Shown piece by piece: positions 24,933-38,400 of a DNA stretch of 39,179 bases; positions within the stretch are counted from its first letter, which is position 1; every line of letters starts with the position of its first letter. Origin of the DNA: an uncultured Alphaproteobacteria bacterium (GTDB taxonomy: Bacteria > Pseudomonadota > Alphaproteobacteria > Rhodobacterales > Rhodobacteraceae); assembly GCA_929200255.1 (NCBI GenBank), contig CAKMYZ010000025.1, forward strand, positions 1 to 39,179, written 5' to 3'. The notes under the pieces are model-generated. The model worked only from the letters and a program-made list of their open reading frames with translations, was not told the DNA's origin and made no database searches. Both the position numbers and the translations under genes were made by a program.

Positions 24933-25307
24933 ATGGCTGATCTGAAAAAACTTGCTGAAGAGATCGTTGGTCTGACCCTTCTCGAAGCACAAGAACTGAA
25001 AACCATCCTCAAGGACGAGTATGGCATTGAGCCAGCAGCTGGCGGCGCTGTCATGATGGCAGGCCCTGCCGATGGTGGTGGCGATGCGGCTGCTGAGAAG
25101 ACAGAATTCGACGTCGTTCTCAAAAATGCTGGCGCGTCCAAAATCAACGTCATCAAAGAAGTCCGCGGCATTACAGGTCTTGGCCTGAAAGAAGCCAAAG
25201 ACCTTGTCGAAGCTGGTGGCAAGATCAAAGAAGGCGCTGCAAAAGCAGAAGCGGAAGAGATCAAAGCCAAGCTGGAAGCAGCTGGCGCCGAGGTCGAACT
25301 GGCCTAA
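24933..25307 (+). CDS. rplL: 50S ribosomal protein L7/L12
   Basis: A 124-residue stalk protein that recruits translation factors. It has an N-terminal dimerisation helix ([19 protein letters not shown]), an alanine/glycine-rich hinge at about residues 38-54, and the C-terminal globular domain with [37 protein letters not shown]. An ACGGAAAG sequence is 6-7 bases before the ATG. A strong terminator follows 23 bases after the stop. Confidence 0.97.
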   Translation: MADLKKLAEEIVGLTLLEAQELKTILKDEYGIEPAAGGAVMMAGPADGGGDAAAEKTEFDVVLKNAGASKINVIKEVRGITGLGLKEAKDLVEAGGKIKEGAAKAEAEEIKAKLEAAGAEVELA

Positions 25308-25330
25308 GCCAGATCGATTTGATCAAAAAG

Positions 25331-25362
25331 AACCGGGTCGTGTAAGCGGCCCGGTTTTTTTT
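25331..25362 (+). terminator. Terminator after rplL
   Basis: AACCGGG (25331-25337) pairs with CCCGGTT (25350-25356), and eight consecutive T follow from 25355. In most bacteria only an attenuator separates rplL from rpoB; here a full terminator plus a 2-kb foreign gene lies between them, so rpoBC must have its own promoter. Confidence 0.9.
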
Positions 25363-25502
25363 CGTCGTGGCAGCAATTGGCTTTGCGGCCGTAGCCGGAT
25401 TTTCATTTTACCGTATGAACCAAGATTTCGTTCTCAATTGCTTGATTGCAACCCGCGCCTTGAGTTATTGCGGCCCAATATATCCATCAAGTTGTGGGGA
25501 AT

Positions 25503-27388
25503 ATGAATTACAGAGCTGAGATTGATGGGCTGCGCGCCGTCGCGGTTGTGCCCGTCATTTTGTACCATGCGAGTATCCCCGGCATCACTGGCGGCTTTGT
25601 AGGTGTTGATGTCTTTTTTGTTAAATCTGGCTTTCTGATCACAACGCTGATCTTGCGCGCGCAGGATGGCGGCAACTTCTCGTTGCTGACTTTCTACGAA
25701 AAGCGTGCGCGTCGCATTCTTCCCGCATTGTTTCTTGTTCTTACAGCCACGGTTGTTGCAGGGTACAACTGGATCCCATTTTGGGAATTCCCAGATTTCT
25801 TACGGAGTGTTGCGGCGACATCTCTTTTCCTTTCCAACGTTCATTTTTGGGAGAATGTTGGATATTTCGCACTGTCAGCGGAAGAACAGCCACTTCTTCA
25901 TACTTGGAGCCTTGGAGCCTTGGAGTGGAGGAGCAGTTTTATTTACTATTCCCTTTGCTCCTTATGACTAGGATGCGTCCTGCCGTCCTCACTGGTGTTC
26001 TGATTGTCCTCTTCTTTGTAAGCCTTGGTCTTAGTCAGTGGGGTTCCGTGCACGAGCCAGAGGTAAACTTCTTTTTCACGCCATCGCGCGTGTGGGAATT
26101 GATGGCCGGAGCGCTTTGCGCGATCTGGCTCATATCACGCAGCCCTAAGCCAAGCGAGCCTCTGGCCATAATCGGGTTGGCGATGATCGTGGCGGCAATA
26201 ATACTATTTGATACTTCAACGCCATTTCCATCTGTCTACACGCTCTTGCCAGTCTTGGGTGCCTGTCTCGTGCTGATGTTCGCGCACCCATCCACCTACG
26301 TTCAAAAGCTGTTGTCGTGTGCGCCGCTCGTGGGGATCGGCCTGATCAGCTATAGTGTCTACCTCTGGCACCAACCATTGTTTGTCTTTGCCAGGCTACA
26401 CTTTGGGCCCGAGCTGACCCTACTGCAAATCGCAATTCTCATTCTTGCGACCTTTGTTCTATCGTACTTCACATGGCTCTGGGTGGAGCAGCCCGTGCGA
26501 AAAGCAGAGTATCGCTGGTCACGCACACGAGGCCAAGTTCTTGCGTTATCCGCGGTTGGCATGCTGGCGTCTGTGATTGCATTTGCAGCACTCGACAATG
26601 AAAAGCGCTATTTGGCGGGCCTGACGCCACGGCAAATAGAATACCTGCCTTATCTGCGTTATGAGGCCGATCTTCGCGATGCTGAGGACGGGGGCAGCGG
26701 GTCGTGTAACGGAAACGAGGATTTCAGTGTAGAGGATTGCCTGATCCTGTCCGATACAAGAGCGAATGTGCTGCTGATCGGTGATAGTCATGCATCGCAC
26801 TTCCATGATGCATTCGTTGCCGTGTATCCCGAAGTGAGCATTATGCAGGCCACAGCATCGGGGTGCCGCCCTCTTCTCAATTATGACGGCAAACAACCAT
26901 GCACGGATTTGGCGCGTACTCTTCTGGAAAGCTTCATACCGGAAGCGGACCTTGACGCTGTGATTGTATCGGGACGGTGGAAATCGAGAGATCTGGAGGC
27001 AGTGGGCATAACCGTAGCCCATCTTACAGAGCATGTGCCAAACGTCATCGTTATGGGCCCTACGATGGAGTATACAACTGACGTGCCGCTTATACTCATG
27101 AAGTACGCAGACTCCGGTCTTGCCACTATCGCAGACATTGCCATGTCTGTGCGCCGCGAGGATCGCGCAGAAGTGTCTCAAAGTATGGCAGAAGCGACTA
27201 TTGCCAATGGCGCGAGGTTTGTGGATGTTCAAGAGTATCTATGTTCGGAAGAGCGATGCCGGTTGTTTACACCAAACGGTGATCTAATTACCTACGACTA
27301 CGGTCACTTTCTGCAAGAGGCCGCAATATGGCTGATCGGCGAGGTGCGGAACTCTGGGGCGATCCGTCTTGAGGATTTGGGTGGCTGA
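25503..27388 (+). pseudogene. O-acyltransferase (OafA/YrhL type, SGNH domain) broken by an 8-base duplication
   Basis: An acyltransferase-3 membrane protein of about 625 residues if repaired. It opens MNYRAEIDGLRAVAVVPVIL, with about ten transmembrane helices. The C-terminal SGNH hydrolase-like domain contains LLIGDSHASHFHD and a DYGHFLQEAA catalytic Asp-His region. Such proteins acetylate surface polysaccharides. The first frame ends at 25967 with a false tail; the true continuation (SLGVEEQFYLLFPLLL) is in another frame. CTTGGAGC occurs at 25903 and 25911 with CTTGGAGT at 25919, and deleting one 8-base copy restores HTWSLGVEEQF. A second oddity is FFVKSGF, where FFVISGF is normal. It may be decaying or phase-variable. 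Confidence 0.85.
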
Positions 27389-27795
27389 ATAAGAACAAAA
27401 ACGTTGGCTCTATGGTTGGGCATGGATGGTTGTTGATAGGGTGGTGGTTTTGTTCAGACAAAGCTGCACTGGTGGTCAGGTAGATGCGTTGCACAGGCAA
27501 AGACTAACTCTAACTCAAAAAAACCGTTGATTCCCCCTACAACCCTTGAACTTTACCCGAATCTCTCTTAGTTGGCAGGTTCTGGTCGGCGCAGCATTCG
27601 GAAATAGCAAAACTTACTCATTTGAAACTTATCTTTCAAAGCGCCCTACTGCGCGCGTTTTGACAGGTAAGTTGGTCGTTTCGGGAGAGGTGTTTGGGAT
27701 ACACCTCAGGTATTGAAGCGACCCTCACCGTAAATCGGACGCGTTTTGGTATCCCAGCCAAAGCGCGTTTACGACATTATGGAGACCCGGCTCAC
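27389..27795 (+). promoter_or_regulatory. rpoB upstream gap and leader with alternative hairpins
   Basis: About 405 non-coding bases. GAGGTGT (27687-27693) and ACACCTC (27701-27707) form a perfect 7-pair hairpin. Its loop sequence TGGGATA (27695-27701) is complementary to TATCCCA at 27750-27756, so a longer-range pairing could replace it. The frame into rpoB is open from 27694 but is not protein-like before the ATG at 27796. A promoter must exist here because a terminator and a pseudogene precede it, but I could not pin down -35 and -10 boxes with confidence. Confidence 0.4.
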
Positions 27796-30700
27796 ATGGC
27801 TTCAACCTTCCTTGGTCAGAAACGTCTACGCAAGTACTACGGTAAAATCCGCGAAGTACTTGAAATGCCGAACCTTATTGAGGTTCAAAAATCATCCTAT
27901 GACTTGTTCCTGCGCTCTGGCGACAGTGATACACCGCTGGACGGTGAAGGCATCAAAGGTGTCTTTCAGTCGGTGTTCCCGATCAAGGATTTCAATGAGA
28001 CCGCGGTGCTTGAGTTCGTCAAGTACGAGTTGGAAAAGCCGAAATATGATGTTGAGGAATGCCAGCAGCGCGACATGACTTACAGCGCGCCGCTCAAGGT
28101 CACCCTCCGTCTGATCGTGTTTGAAGTAGACGAAGACACAGGTGCGAAGTCCGTCAAGGACATCAAGGAACAAGACGTGTTCATGGGCGACATGCCTTTG
28201 ATGACGCCAAACGGCACATTTGTTGTTAACGGCACCGAGCGCGTGATCGTATCCCAGATGCACCGTTCACCCGGTGTGTTCTTTGATCACGACAAGGGCA
28301 AAACCCACTCTTCTGGTAAGCTTCTGTTTGCCTGCCGCATTATCCCATACCGCGGCAGCTGGCTCGACTTCGAATTCGACGCCAAGGACCTTGTGTTCTG
28401 CCGGATTGACCGTCGCCGCAAACTGCCGGTGACAACGCTGCTTTATGCGCTGGGTCTGGATCAGGAAGGCATCATGAATGCCTACTATAACACTGTCGAC
28501 TACAAGCTGGACAAGAAGGGCAAAGCCTGGACCACCAAGTTCTTCCCAGAGCGCGTGCGCGGCACACGCCCTGCTTTTGATCTGGTTGATGCCAAGACAG
28601 GTGAAGTGATTGCCAAAGCCGGCGAGAAGGTCACCCCGCGTTCCGTCAAGAAGCTGATCGATGCCGGTGAAGTGACCGATCTGTCCGTTCCATACGAGAA
28701 TATTCTGGGCAAGTTCGTGTCCGAGGACATCATCAACGAAGAAACCGGGGCGATCTACGTCGAAGCCGGTGATGAGTTGACGCTGGAGATGGACAAAGAC
28801 GGTGAAGTGATCGGCGGTACGCTGAAAGATCTCGTTGATGCGGGCATCAAGACGATCCCTGTGCTGGATATCGATAATGTCACTGTTGGCGCCTACATGC
28901 GCAACACGATGGCTTCGGATAAGAACATGAACCGCGAAACGGCGCTCATGGATATCTACCGGGTGATGCGCCCGGGTGAGCCGCCGACCGTTGATTCCGC
29001 TTCTGCACTGTTCGACACATTGTTCTTTGACAGCGAGCGCTATGACCTGTCCGCTGTGGGCCGTGTGAAGATGAACATGCGCTTGGATCTGGATGCCGAA
29101 GACACCGTGCGTACTCTGCGTAAGGAAGACATTGTCGCCTGCATCAAAGCCCTGGTTGAACTGCGTGACGGCAAGGGCGATGTTGATGATATCGACCACC
29201 TTGGCAACCGTCGCGTGCGGTCTGTGGGTGAGTTGATGGAGAACCAGTACCGTGTTGGTTTGCTGCGCATGGAGCGTGCCATCAAAGAGCGTATGTCATC
29301 TGTCGAAATCGACACAGTGATGCCGCAGGATCTGATCAACGCCAAGCCTGCTGCCGCGGCGGTGCGTGAATTCTTCGGCTCTTCCCAACTGTCGCAGTTC
29401 ATGGACCAGACCAACCCATTGTCCGAAGTGACGCACAAGCGTCGCCTGTCGGCTCTTGGGCCTGGCGGCCTGACACGCGAACGTGCAGGATTTGAGGTGC
29501 GCGATGTGCACCCAACCCACTATGGTCGCATGTGCCCGATTGAGACACCGGAAGGGCCGAACATTGGTCTGATTAACTCGCTGGCGACATTCGCCCGTGT
29601 GAACAAATACGGCTTTATCGAAACACCATACCGCAAGGTCACAGACGGTAAGGTCACAGACGACGTACAATACATGTCCGCGACCGAGGAAATGCGTCAC
29701 ACTGTGGCGCAGGCCAACGCGAATATGGCGGGTGATGGATCGTTCAACAACGAACTGGTTTCGACCCGTAAGAACGGCGACTACACGCTGAGCCCGCGCG
29801 AAAACGTGGATCTGATCGACGTGTCGCCAAAGCAGCTTGTCTCTGTTGCGGCGTCCTTGATCCCGTTCCTTGAAAACGACGATGCGAACCGGGCCTTGAT
29901 GGGCTCGAACATGCAACGTCAGGCGGTTCCACTGCTGCAGGCCGAGGCCCCATTGGTTGGTACCGGGATTGAAGAGGTTGTGGCGCGCGATTCGGGTGCT
30001 GCGATCATGGCGAAACGCGCCGGGATCATCGACCAGGTTGATGCCCAGCGTATCGTTATCCGTGCAACAGAGGATCTTGAGCTGGGCGACGCTGGCGTTG
30101 ACATCTATCGCATGAGAAAGTTCCAGCGCTCCAACCAGAATACCTGCATCAACCAGCGTCCGCTGGTGAAGGTGGGTGACAAAGTGCAAAAAGGTCAAGT
30201 TGTGGCCGATGGCCCATCCACTGACATCGGTGAACTGGCCCTTGGTAAGAACGTGGTTGTCGCGTTTATGCCGTGGAACGGCTATAACTACGAAGATAGT
30301 ATCCTGATCTCAGAGCGTATCGTGCGCGATGACGTCTTCACCTCGATCCACATTGAGGAATTCGAAGTTGCCGCCCGTGATACCAAGCTTGGGCCAGAGG
30401 AAATCACCCGCGATATTCCCAACGTCGGCGAGGAAGCCCTGCGCAACCTTGATGAGGCCGGGATCGTGTATATCGGTGCCGAAGTTGGCCCCGCAGATAT
30501 CCTTGTGGGCAAGATCACACCAAAGGGCGAAAGCCCGATGACACCAGAAGAAAAGCTTCTGCGCGCCATCTTTGGTGAAAAAGCGTCCGATGTGCGCGAC
30601 ACATCCCTGCGTCTGCCACCGGGTGACTTTGGTACGGTCGTAGAGGTGCGTGTCTTTAACCGCCACGGCGTGGAAAAAGACGAACGTGCTTTGCAGATCG

Positions 30701-31935
30701 AACGTGAAGAGGTTGAGCGCCTTGCCCGTGACCGCGACGATGAAATGGTCATTCTTGACCGCAACATCTATGCGCGTCTGTGGGACATCATCAGCGGTAA
30801 GAAAGCCGCCAAGGGGCCGAAGGGCTTTAAGTCCGGGTCAGTTGTATCCGAGGAAAGCGTTGCCGATCTGACCCGTGGTCAGTGGTGGCAGTTGGCCATG
30901 GCTGATGAAGATGACGCCAAGATCGTGGAAGCACTGAACGAGCAGTACGAAATCCAGAAACGTGCAATGGACGCCCGGTTCGAGGACAAAGTCGAGAAAG
31001 TGCGCCGCGGCGATGATCTGCCCCCGGGTGTGATGAAGATGGTCAAAGTCTTCGTGGCCGTGAAGCGCAAGTTGCAGCCCGGTGACAAGATGGCCGGTCG
31101 TCACGGCAACAAAGGTGTGATTTCCAAGGTTGTACCGATGGAAGACATGCCGTTCCTTGCGGACGGAACACCTGTCGATTTCTGTCTGAACCCATTGGGC
31201 GTGCCATCGCGTATGAACGTCGGTCAGATTCTGGAAACCCACATGGGCTGGGCCGCACGCGGTCTGGGTCTGCAGATTGACGAAGCGCTGGGTGAATACC
31301 GCCGCTCTGGTGATCTGACACCTGTGCGCGATGCGATGAAGATCGTCTATGGTGACAACGTCTATGACGAAGGCATCGCTGGTATGGACGAAGGTGAGTT
31401 GATTGAGGCAGCAGGCAATGTCACACGCGGTGTGCCAATTGCAACGCCAGTCTTCGACGGCGCGAAAGAGGCTGATGTGAACGACGCGCTTGTCCGCGCC
31501 GGTTTCTCGACCTCTGGTCAGTCGATCCTTTACGATGGCCGTACAGGCGAGCAGTTCAGCCGCCCTGTGACAGTTGGTGTGAAGTATCTGCTGAAGTTGC
31601 ACCACCTTGTTGACGACAAGATTCACGCGCGTTCCACCGGACCTTATAGCCTTGTCACGCAGCAGCCTCTGGGTGGTAAAGCCCAGTTCGGCGGCCAGCG
31701 TTTCGGGGAAATGGAAGTCTGGGCACTGGAAGCCTACGGCGCGGCTTACACCTTGCAGGAAATGCTGACTGTGAAGTCAGATGACGTGGCAGGGCGGACG
31801 AAAGTCTATGAAAGCATCGTGAAAGGCGAGGACAACTTTGAGGCCGGCGTGCCAGAGTCGTTCAATGTGCTTGTGAAAGAAGTCAGGGGCCTTGGCCTCA
31901 ATATGGAACTCCTGGATGCGGAGGATGAAGAGTAA
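27796..31935 (+). CDS. rpoB: RNA polymerase beta subunit
   Basis: A 1379-residue beta subunit of RNA polymerase. The ATG at 27796 gives [20 protein letters not shown], the usual alphaproteobacterial N-terminus. The rifampicin pocket is at about residues 530-565 ([20 protein letters not shown] then [10 protein letters not shown]), with Asp, His and Ser at the classic resistance positions, so it reads as sensitive. [12 protein letters not shown] (about 825) and [15 protein letters not shown] (about 1095) are catalytic-centre segments. Length is normal. A gap of 97 bases with two hairpins separates it from rpoC. Confidence 0.98.
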   Translation: MASTFLGQKRLRKYYGKIREVLEMPNLIEVQKSSYDLFLRSGDSDTPLDGEGIKGVFQSVFPIKDFNETAVLEFVKYELEKPKYDVEECQQRDMTYSAPLKVTLRLIVFEVDEDTGAKSVKDIKEQDVFMGDMPLMTPNGTFVVNGTERVIVSQMHRSPGVFFDHDKGKTHSSGKLLFACRIIPYRGSWLDFEFDAKDLVFCRIDRRRKLPVTTLLYALGLDQEGIMNAYYNTVDYKLDKKGKAWTTKFFPERVRGTRPAFDLVDAKTGEVIAKAGEKVTPRSVKKLIDAGEVTDLSVPYENILGKFVSEDIINEETGAIYVEAGDELTLEMDKDGEVIGGTLKDLVDAGIKTIPVLDIDNVTVGAYMRNTMASDKNMNRETALMDIYRVMRPGEPPTVDSASALFDTLFFDSERYDLSAVGRVKMNMRLDLDAEDTVRTLRKEDIVACIKALVELRDGKGDVDDIDHLGNRRVRSVGELMENQYRVGLLRMERAIKERMSSVEIDTVMPQDLINAKPAAAAVREFFGSSQLSQFMDQTNPLSEVTHKRRLSALGPGGLTRERAGFEVRDVHPTHYGRMCPIETPEGPNIGLINSLATFARVNKYGFIETPYRKVTDGKVTDDVQYMSATEEMRHTVAQANANMAGDGSFNNELVSTRKNGDYTLSPRENVDLIDVSPKQLVSVAASLIPFLENDDANRALMGSNMQRQAVPLLQAEAPLVGTGIEEVVARDSGAAIMAKRAGIIDQVDAQRIVIRATEDLELGDAGVDIYRMRKFQRSNQNTCINQRPLVKVGDKVQKGQVVADGPSTDIGELALGKNVVVAFMPWNGYNYEDSILISERIVRDDVFTSIHIEEFEVAARDTKLGPEEITRDIPNVGEEALRNLDEAGIVYIGAEVGPADILVGKITPKGESPMTPEEKLLRAIFGEKASDVRDTSLRLPPGDFGTVVEVRVFNRHGVEKDERALQIEREEVERLARDRDDEMVILDRNIYARLWDIISGKKAAKGPKGFKSGSVVSEESVADLTRGQWWQLAMADEDDAKIVEALNEQYEIQKRAMDARFEDKVEKVRRGDDLPPGVMKMVKVFVAVKRKLQPGDKMAGRHGNKGVISKVVPMEDMPFLADGTPVDFCLNPLGVPSRMNVGQILETHMGWAARGLGLQIDEALGEYRRSGDLTPVRDAMKIVYGDNVYDEGIAGMDEGELIEAAGNVTRGVPIATPVFDGAKEADVNDALVRAGFSTSGQSILYDGRTGEQFSRPVTVGVKYLLKLHHLVDDKIHARSTGPYSLVTQQPLGGKAQFGGQRFGEMEVWALEAYGAAYTLQEMLTVKSDDVAGRTKVYESIVKGEDNFEAGVPESFNVLVKEVRGLGLNMELLDAEDEE

Positions 31936-31963
31936 GCGAGAATTTTCGCCCGAAAATTCTCGC
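31936..31963. repeat. Perfect hairpin 1 in the rpoB-rpoC gap
   Basis: GCGAGAATTTTCG (31936-31948) and CGAAAATTCTCGC (31951-31963) are exact reverse complements separated only by CC, a 13-pair stem that begins on the first base after the rpoB stop. No T-run follows, so it does not look like a terminator. Confidence 0.85.
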
Positions 31964-31966
31964 GCT

Positions 31967-31998
31967 GATCAAAATTCTTCGTATGAAGAATTTTGATC
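31967..31998. repeat. Perfect hairpin 2 in the rpoB-rpoC gap
   Basis: GATCAAAATTCTTC (31967-31980) and GAAGAATTTTGATC (31985-31998) pair perfectly over 14 bases around GTAT. It stands three bases after hairpin 1 and shares the core AAAATTCT / AGAATTTT with it, so arms of the two could cross-pair. Confidence 0.85.
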
Positions 31999-32032
31999 TC
32001 TTCCCTCTCCACCCGATATTCGAGGTAACAAG

Positions 32033-36286
<4,254 letters not shown>

Positions 36287-36307
36287 GCTTTTCGCAGACA
36301 AGGATCG

Positions 36308-36338
36308 AGAAGGGGCCCCATCGGGCCCCTTCTTTGTT
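36308..36338 (+). terminator. Terminator after rpoC
   Basis: AGAAGGGGCCC (36308-36318) and GGGCCCCTTCT (36323-36333) form an 11-pair perfect stem around CATC, followed by TTGTTTTCG. It lies 21 bases after the rpoC stop and ends the rpoBC transcript. Confidence 0.9.
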
Positions 36339-36360
36339 TTCGTGCGTCACTTGTGCCTGA

Positions 36361-36741
36361 CTATCCAGCTTGCCCATGGGTTTCGACAACGGCATCAGCG
36401 ATGGCCGCTTGCCAATCCACTGCACAGACCGCCAGAATGGCCAATCGCCGATCACTGGTAATGTCCCGCAACCCATCCGCAAAATACCGGTCACCCTGTC
36501 TGCGCAACCGGGTAATCCGATGAGGTGGCGTGTCGTTCAGTATTTCGGTTGAAACTCCGAGCGCCTGCGAAAATTCCAGCCGATCCAGAAGGCGGCTGGC
36601 CCCAGCCGAATTCTGTCCCGCCTCAAACTGACGCAACCAGACAAATCAGCTGACGCGCTCATCGACCAAGCCCGTCAGCAATGAATTCAGTTGGGCTTGC
36701 ATGGGTTCACTGACCCGCTCCGCAAGACGTCCGCTGAGTGG
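36361..36741 (-). pseudogene. Tn3-family transposase fragment with in-frame stop
   Basis: Read on the minus strand, this encodes an internal piece of a Tn3-type TnpA. It starts at about 36741 with GRLAERVSEPMQAQLNSLL, has a TGA at 36646-36648 where family members have Arg (ERVS-stop-FVWLRQFE), and then continues GQNSAGASRLLDRLEF and PPHRITRLRRQGDRYFADGL to AIADAVVETH at about 36379. Both ends are missing and no terminal inverted repeats are visible, so it is a dead relic. It lies right after the rpoC terminator and marks a recombination-prone spot. Confidence 0.8.
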
Positions 36742-36774
36742 ACAATTTTCGTTCCGTTACTCTGGTCAATAAAT

Positions 36775-36852
36775 TTGGCGCAGAAACAGGCATTGGAAAA
36801 TCTCGGCGTTGACCCAGATCGTATCTACACCGACCATGGGCTGACGGGAACA
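36775..36852 (+). pseudogene. Serine recombinase (resolvase) fragment
   Basis: About 26 codons in the plus frame read LAQKQALENLGVDPDRIYTD then HGLTGT, the characteristic AQ...AL..LGV..DRIY.D.GLTGT block between the N-terminal catalytic Ser region and the NRxRPGL segment of resolvases. Catalytic Ser and Arg regions are both absent. The homology stops at base 36852, where the truncated LysE gene on the other strand begins. Together with the nearby TnpA fragment it suggests the remains of a Tn3-type transposon. Confidence 0.75.
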
Positions 36853-36938
36853 ATGGCGACCATATTGGGACCGGGAGAAATTGCGGCGGCGGCGAGCGCG
36901 GCCCAGGCCACAAAGATCGTGAATATGGCTTCATTCAT
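36852..36938 (-). pseudogene. LysE-family exporter, N-terminal stub only
   Basis: From the ATG at 36938 (overlapping the monooxygenase stop, ATGA) the minus strand reads MNEAIFTIFVAWAALAAAAI followed by SPGPNMVAI, the first transmembrane helix and SPGPN signature of LysE/RhtB amino-acid exporters. After 29 residues the homology ends exactly where the resolvase fragment starts. A GGGGTGG ribosome-binding site remains. The gene was evidently the third member of the NIPSNAP-monooxygenase operon before truncation. Confidence 0.8.
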
Positions 36939-37297
36939 TTTGCCACCCCTTCAATAGTATGATGCTGAACGGAATCCGCAGGAGCCTGATCGCGCTCTAA
37001 AAGACCGTAGTCACGCGTAACTTTTGCCACCCGCAGTCGATAGTTCTGAAACACCCCTGAGCGCCCTTCTGATTGTGCAAAGCGGTGCTGTTCCAGCCTT
37101 CGCCACTCGGCAATCGCCTCCTCGTCGCGCCAAAAGGACAGCGATAAAATGCGCCCTGCATGGGTCAGGGACTGGAACCGTTCGATAGAGATAAAGCCGT
37201 CGATTTCGTCCACGAGCGGGCGCAATTCAGCCGCAATATCAAGATACCTTTGCTGCCGCCCTAGTGCTGGCTCCACTTCGAATATGACGGCGATCAT
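36935..37297 (-). CDS. Antibiotic biosynthesis monooxygenase (ABM) domain protein
   Basis: A 120-residue ABM-type dimeric alpha-beta barrel protein: IAVIFEVEPALGRQQRYLDI, then ELRPLVDEIDGFISIERFQS, SLSFWRDEEAIAEWRRLEQH and a tail beginning FQNYRLRVAKV. Relatives are cofactor-less oxygenases or heme-degrading enzymes, and many simply bind small aromatic compounds. The start overlaps the NIPSNAP stop (ATGA at 37294-37297) and its stop overlaps the LysE stub start. The operon is divergent from an ArsR regulator. Substrate unknown. Confidence 0.85.
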   Translation of the reverse strand: MIAVIFEVEPALGRQQRYLDIAAELRPLVDEIDGFISIERFQSLTHAGRILSLSFWRDEEAIAEWRRLEQHRFAQSEGRSGVFQNYRLRVAKVTRDYGLLERDQAPADSVQHHTIEGVAK

Positions 37298-37617
37298 TTC
37301 TGCGCCCCGTGCGGGGCAGACGCCAATTTGAGAAACGCCCTGTCTTCGCGCAGCAGGAATTTCTCTTTCATAGCGAATTCATAGTTTTCCATGCCAAGTG
37401 GATCATTTGCCAACCGTGTGCGGTAGGCTTCGTATTCGGCCAGCGATGGGATGTTGTAGATCCCATAACCAAGCGTACTCGACCCTTCGTGCGGTGCGTA
37501 ATACCCAACCAGATCTGCGCCACATCGCGGGATAGCTTGGCCCCAGTTGCGGGCATATTGTTCAAACTGCTCTTTTTTCGTTGGATCAATGTGATAACGG
37601 ATGACACAGGTCAGCAT
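37294..37617 (-). CDS. NIPSNAP family protein
   Basis: A 107-residue NIPSNAP/ferredoxin-like-barrel protein: MLTCVIRYHIDPTKKEQFEQ, YARNWGQAIPRCGADLVGYY, HEGSSTLGYGIYNIPSLAEY, and FLLREDRAFLK near the end. The ATG at 37617 follows GAGGACC; a start at 37629 would add MRTT with no better site. First gene of the minus-strand operon with the ABM protein and the broken LysE, opposite the ArsR gene and downstream of a 15-base palindrome. Function unknown; the family shares the barrel fold with ABM proteins. Confidence 0.85.
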   Translation of the reverse strand: MLTCVIRYHIDPTKKEQFEQYARNWGQAIPRCGADLVGYYAPHEGSSTLGYGIYNIPSLAEYEAYRTRLANDPLGMENYEFAMKEKFLLREDRAFLKLASAPHGAQK

Positions 37618-37633
37618 GGTGGTCCTCATTTAT

Positions 37634-37648
37634 GATTTGACTCAAATC
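37634..37648. promoter_or_regulatory. Palindromic operator candidate upstream of the NIPSNAP gene
   Basis: GATTTGA-C-TCAAATC is a perfect 15-base palindrome with one central base, 17 bases upstream of the NIPSNAP start. It lies in the 73-base divergent region shared with arsR and is a likely binding site for the encoded ArsR-type dimer. Confidence 0.5.
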
Positions 37649-37672
37649 TAACGCATTGCCTGACTGAAATGC

Positions 37673-37688
37673 TTCGACTATGGTCGAA
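37673..37688. promoter_or_regulatory. Palindromic operator candidate upstream of arsR
   Basis: TTCGAC-TATG-GTCGAA, two perfect 6-base arms, ends two bases before the arsR ATG. Its arms differ from the 37634 palindrome, so if both are real they may bind different proteins or have different affinity. Confidence 0.4.
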
Positions 37689-37690
37689 CT

Positions 37691-38371
37691 ATGAAAGATG
37701 GCCCAGACATAGCCCGCATCGCCGCGCTGATCGGTGATCCCGCCCGTGCAAACATGCTGACAGCATTGATGAGCGGCAAAGCCTTGACGGCGACAGAATT
37801 GTCTCAGGAAGCAGGAATTACCCTGCAAACCGCCAGCTCGCATCTGGCGAAACTGGACGAAGGCGGCCTACTGATGCCGCGCAAACAAGGACGTCACAAA
37901 TACTTTTCTCTGGCAAATGATGAGGTGGCCCATGTTCTCGAAGCCCTGATGGGGCTCGCTGCCGGATCAGGACATTTGCGAACCCGAACAGGGCCACGTG
38001 ATGTGGAACTTCGGAAGGCGCGCGTATGCTACAATCACCTCGCAGGTCATATGGGCATACAGATGTATGACAGCTTTCTGCGTCAGGGTTTCCTCGACAT
38101 GAGCGCTGATGGCCTTACTTTGACGAAAACGGGAGCGAGCTTTGTCCGCGATTTTGGAATTGATCTGAATGCGCTCACAACGAAGAAATCCCCCCTTTGC
38201 CGGGAGTGCCTGGATTGGAGTGAGCGCCGATCACACCTTGCAGGTAGCCTTGGTCGTGCGTTGCTCACTCAGATGGAAAACTTGAGCTGGGCAAAACGTA
38301 TTCCGGAGAACCGAATTGTGCGTTTCACGAAGGCAGGACAGTCAGGGTTTGACGCTACATTCCAACTTTAG
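37691..38371 (+). CDS. ArsR-family winged-helix regulator with extended C-terminal domain
   Basis: A 226-residue regulator. The winged helix lies at about residues 8-75: IGDPARANMLTALMSGKALT, ATELSQEAGITLQTASSHLA (recognition helix), and GLLMPRKQGRHKYFSLAND (wing). Unlike the short ArsR proteins, about 140 residues follow, with CYNHLAGHMGIQMYDSFLRQ and a cysteine pair CRECLDW near residue 173. The Cys/His content could serve a metal or redox sensor. Divergent from the NIPSNAP operon with palindromes between, so it probably controls it. Confidence 0.88.
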   Translation: MKDGPDIARIAALIGDPARANMLTALMSGKALTATELSQEAGITLQTASSHLAKLDEGGLLMPRKQGRHKYFSLANDEVAHVLEALMGLAAGSGHLRTRTGPRDVELRKARVCYNHLAGHMGIQMYDSFLRQGFLDMSADGLTLTKTGASFVRDFGIDLNALTTKKSPLCRECLDWSERRSHLAGSLGRALLTQMENLSWAKRIPENRIVRFTKAGQSGFDATFQL

Positions 38372-38400
38372 AGGCTGAAATTGCCACTAATGAGTGCTTA

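Noticed and set aside
28267..29199. 310-residue minus-strand frame opposite rpoB, and similar frames at 29296-30198 and 30838-31626
   Set aside because: Shadows of rpoB codon usage; His/Gln/Val-rich low-complexity translations with no recognisable domain.
36330..36960. Intact Tn3 transposon
   Set aside because: No terminal inverted repeats or target duplication seen, and transposase and resolvase are both short fragments.
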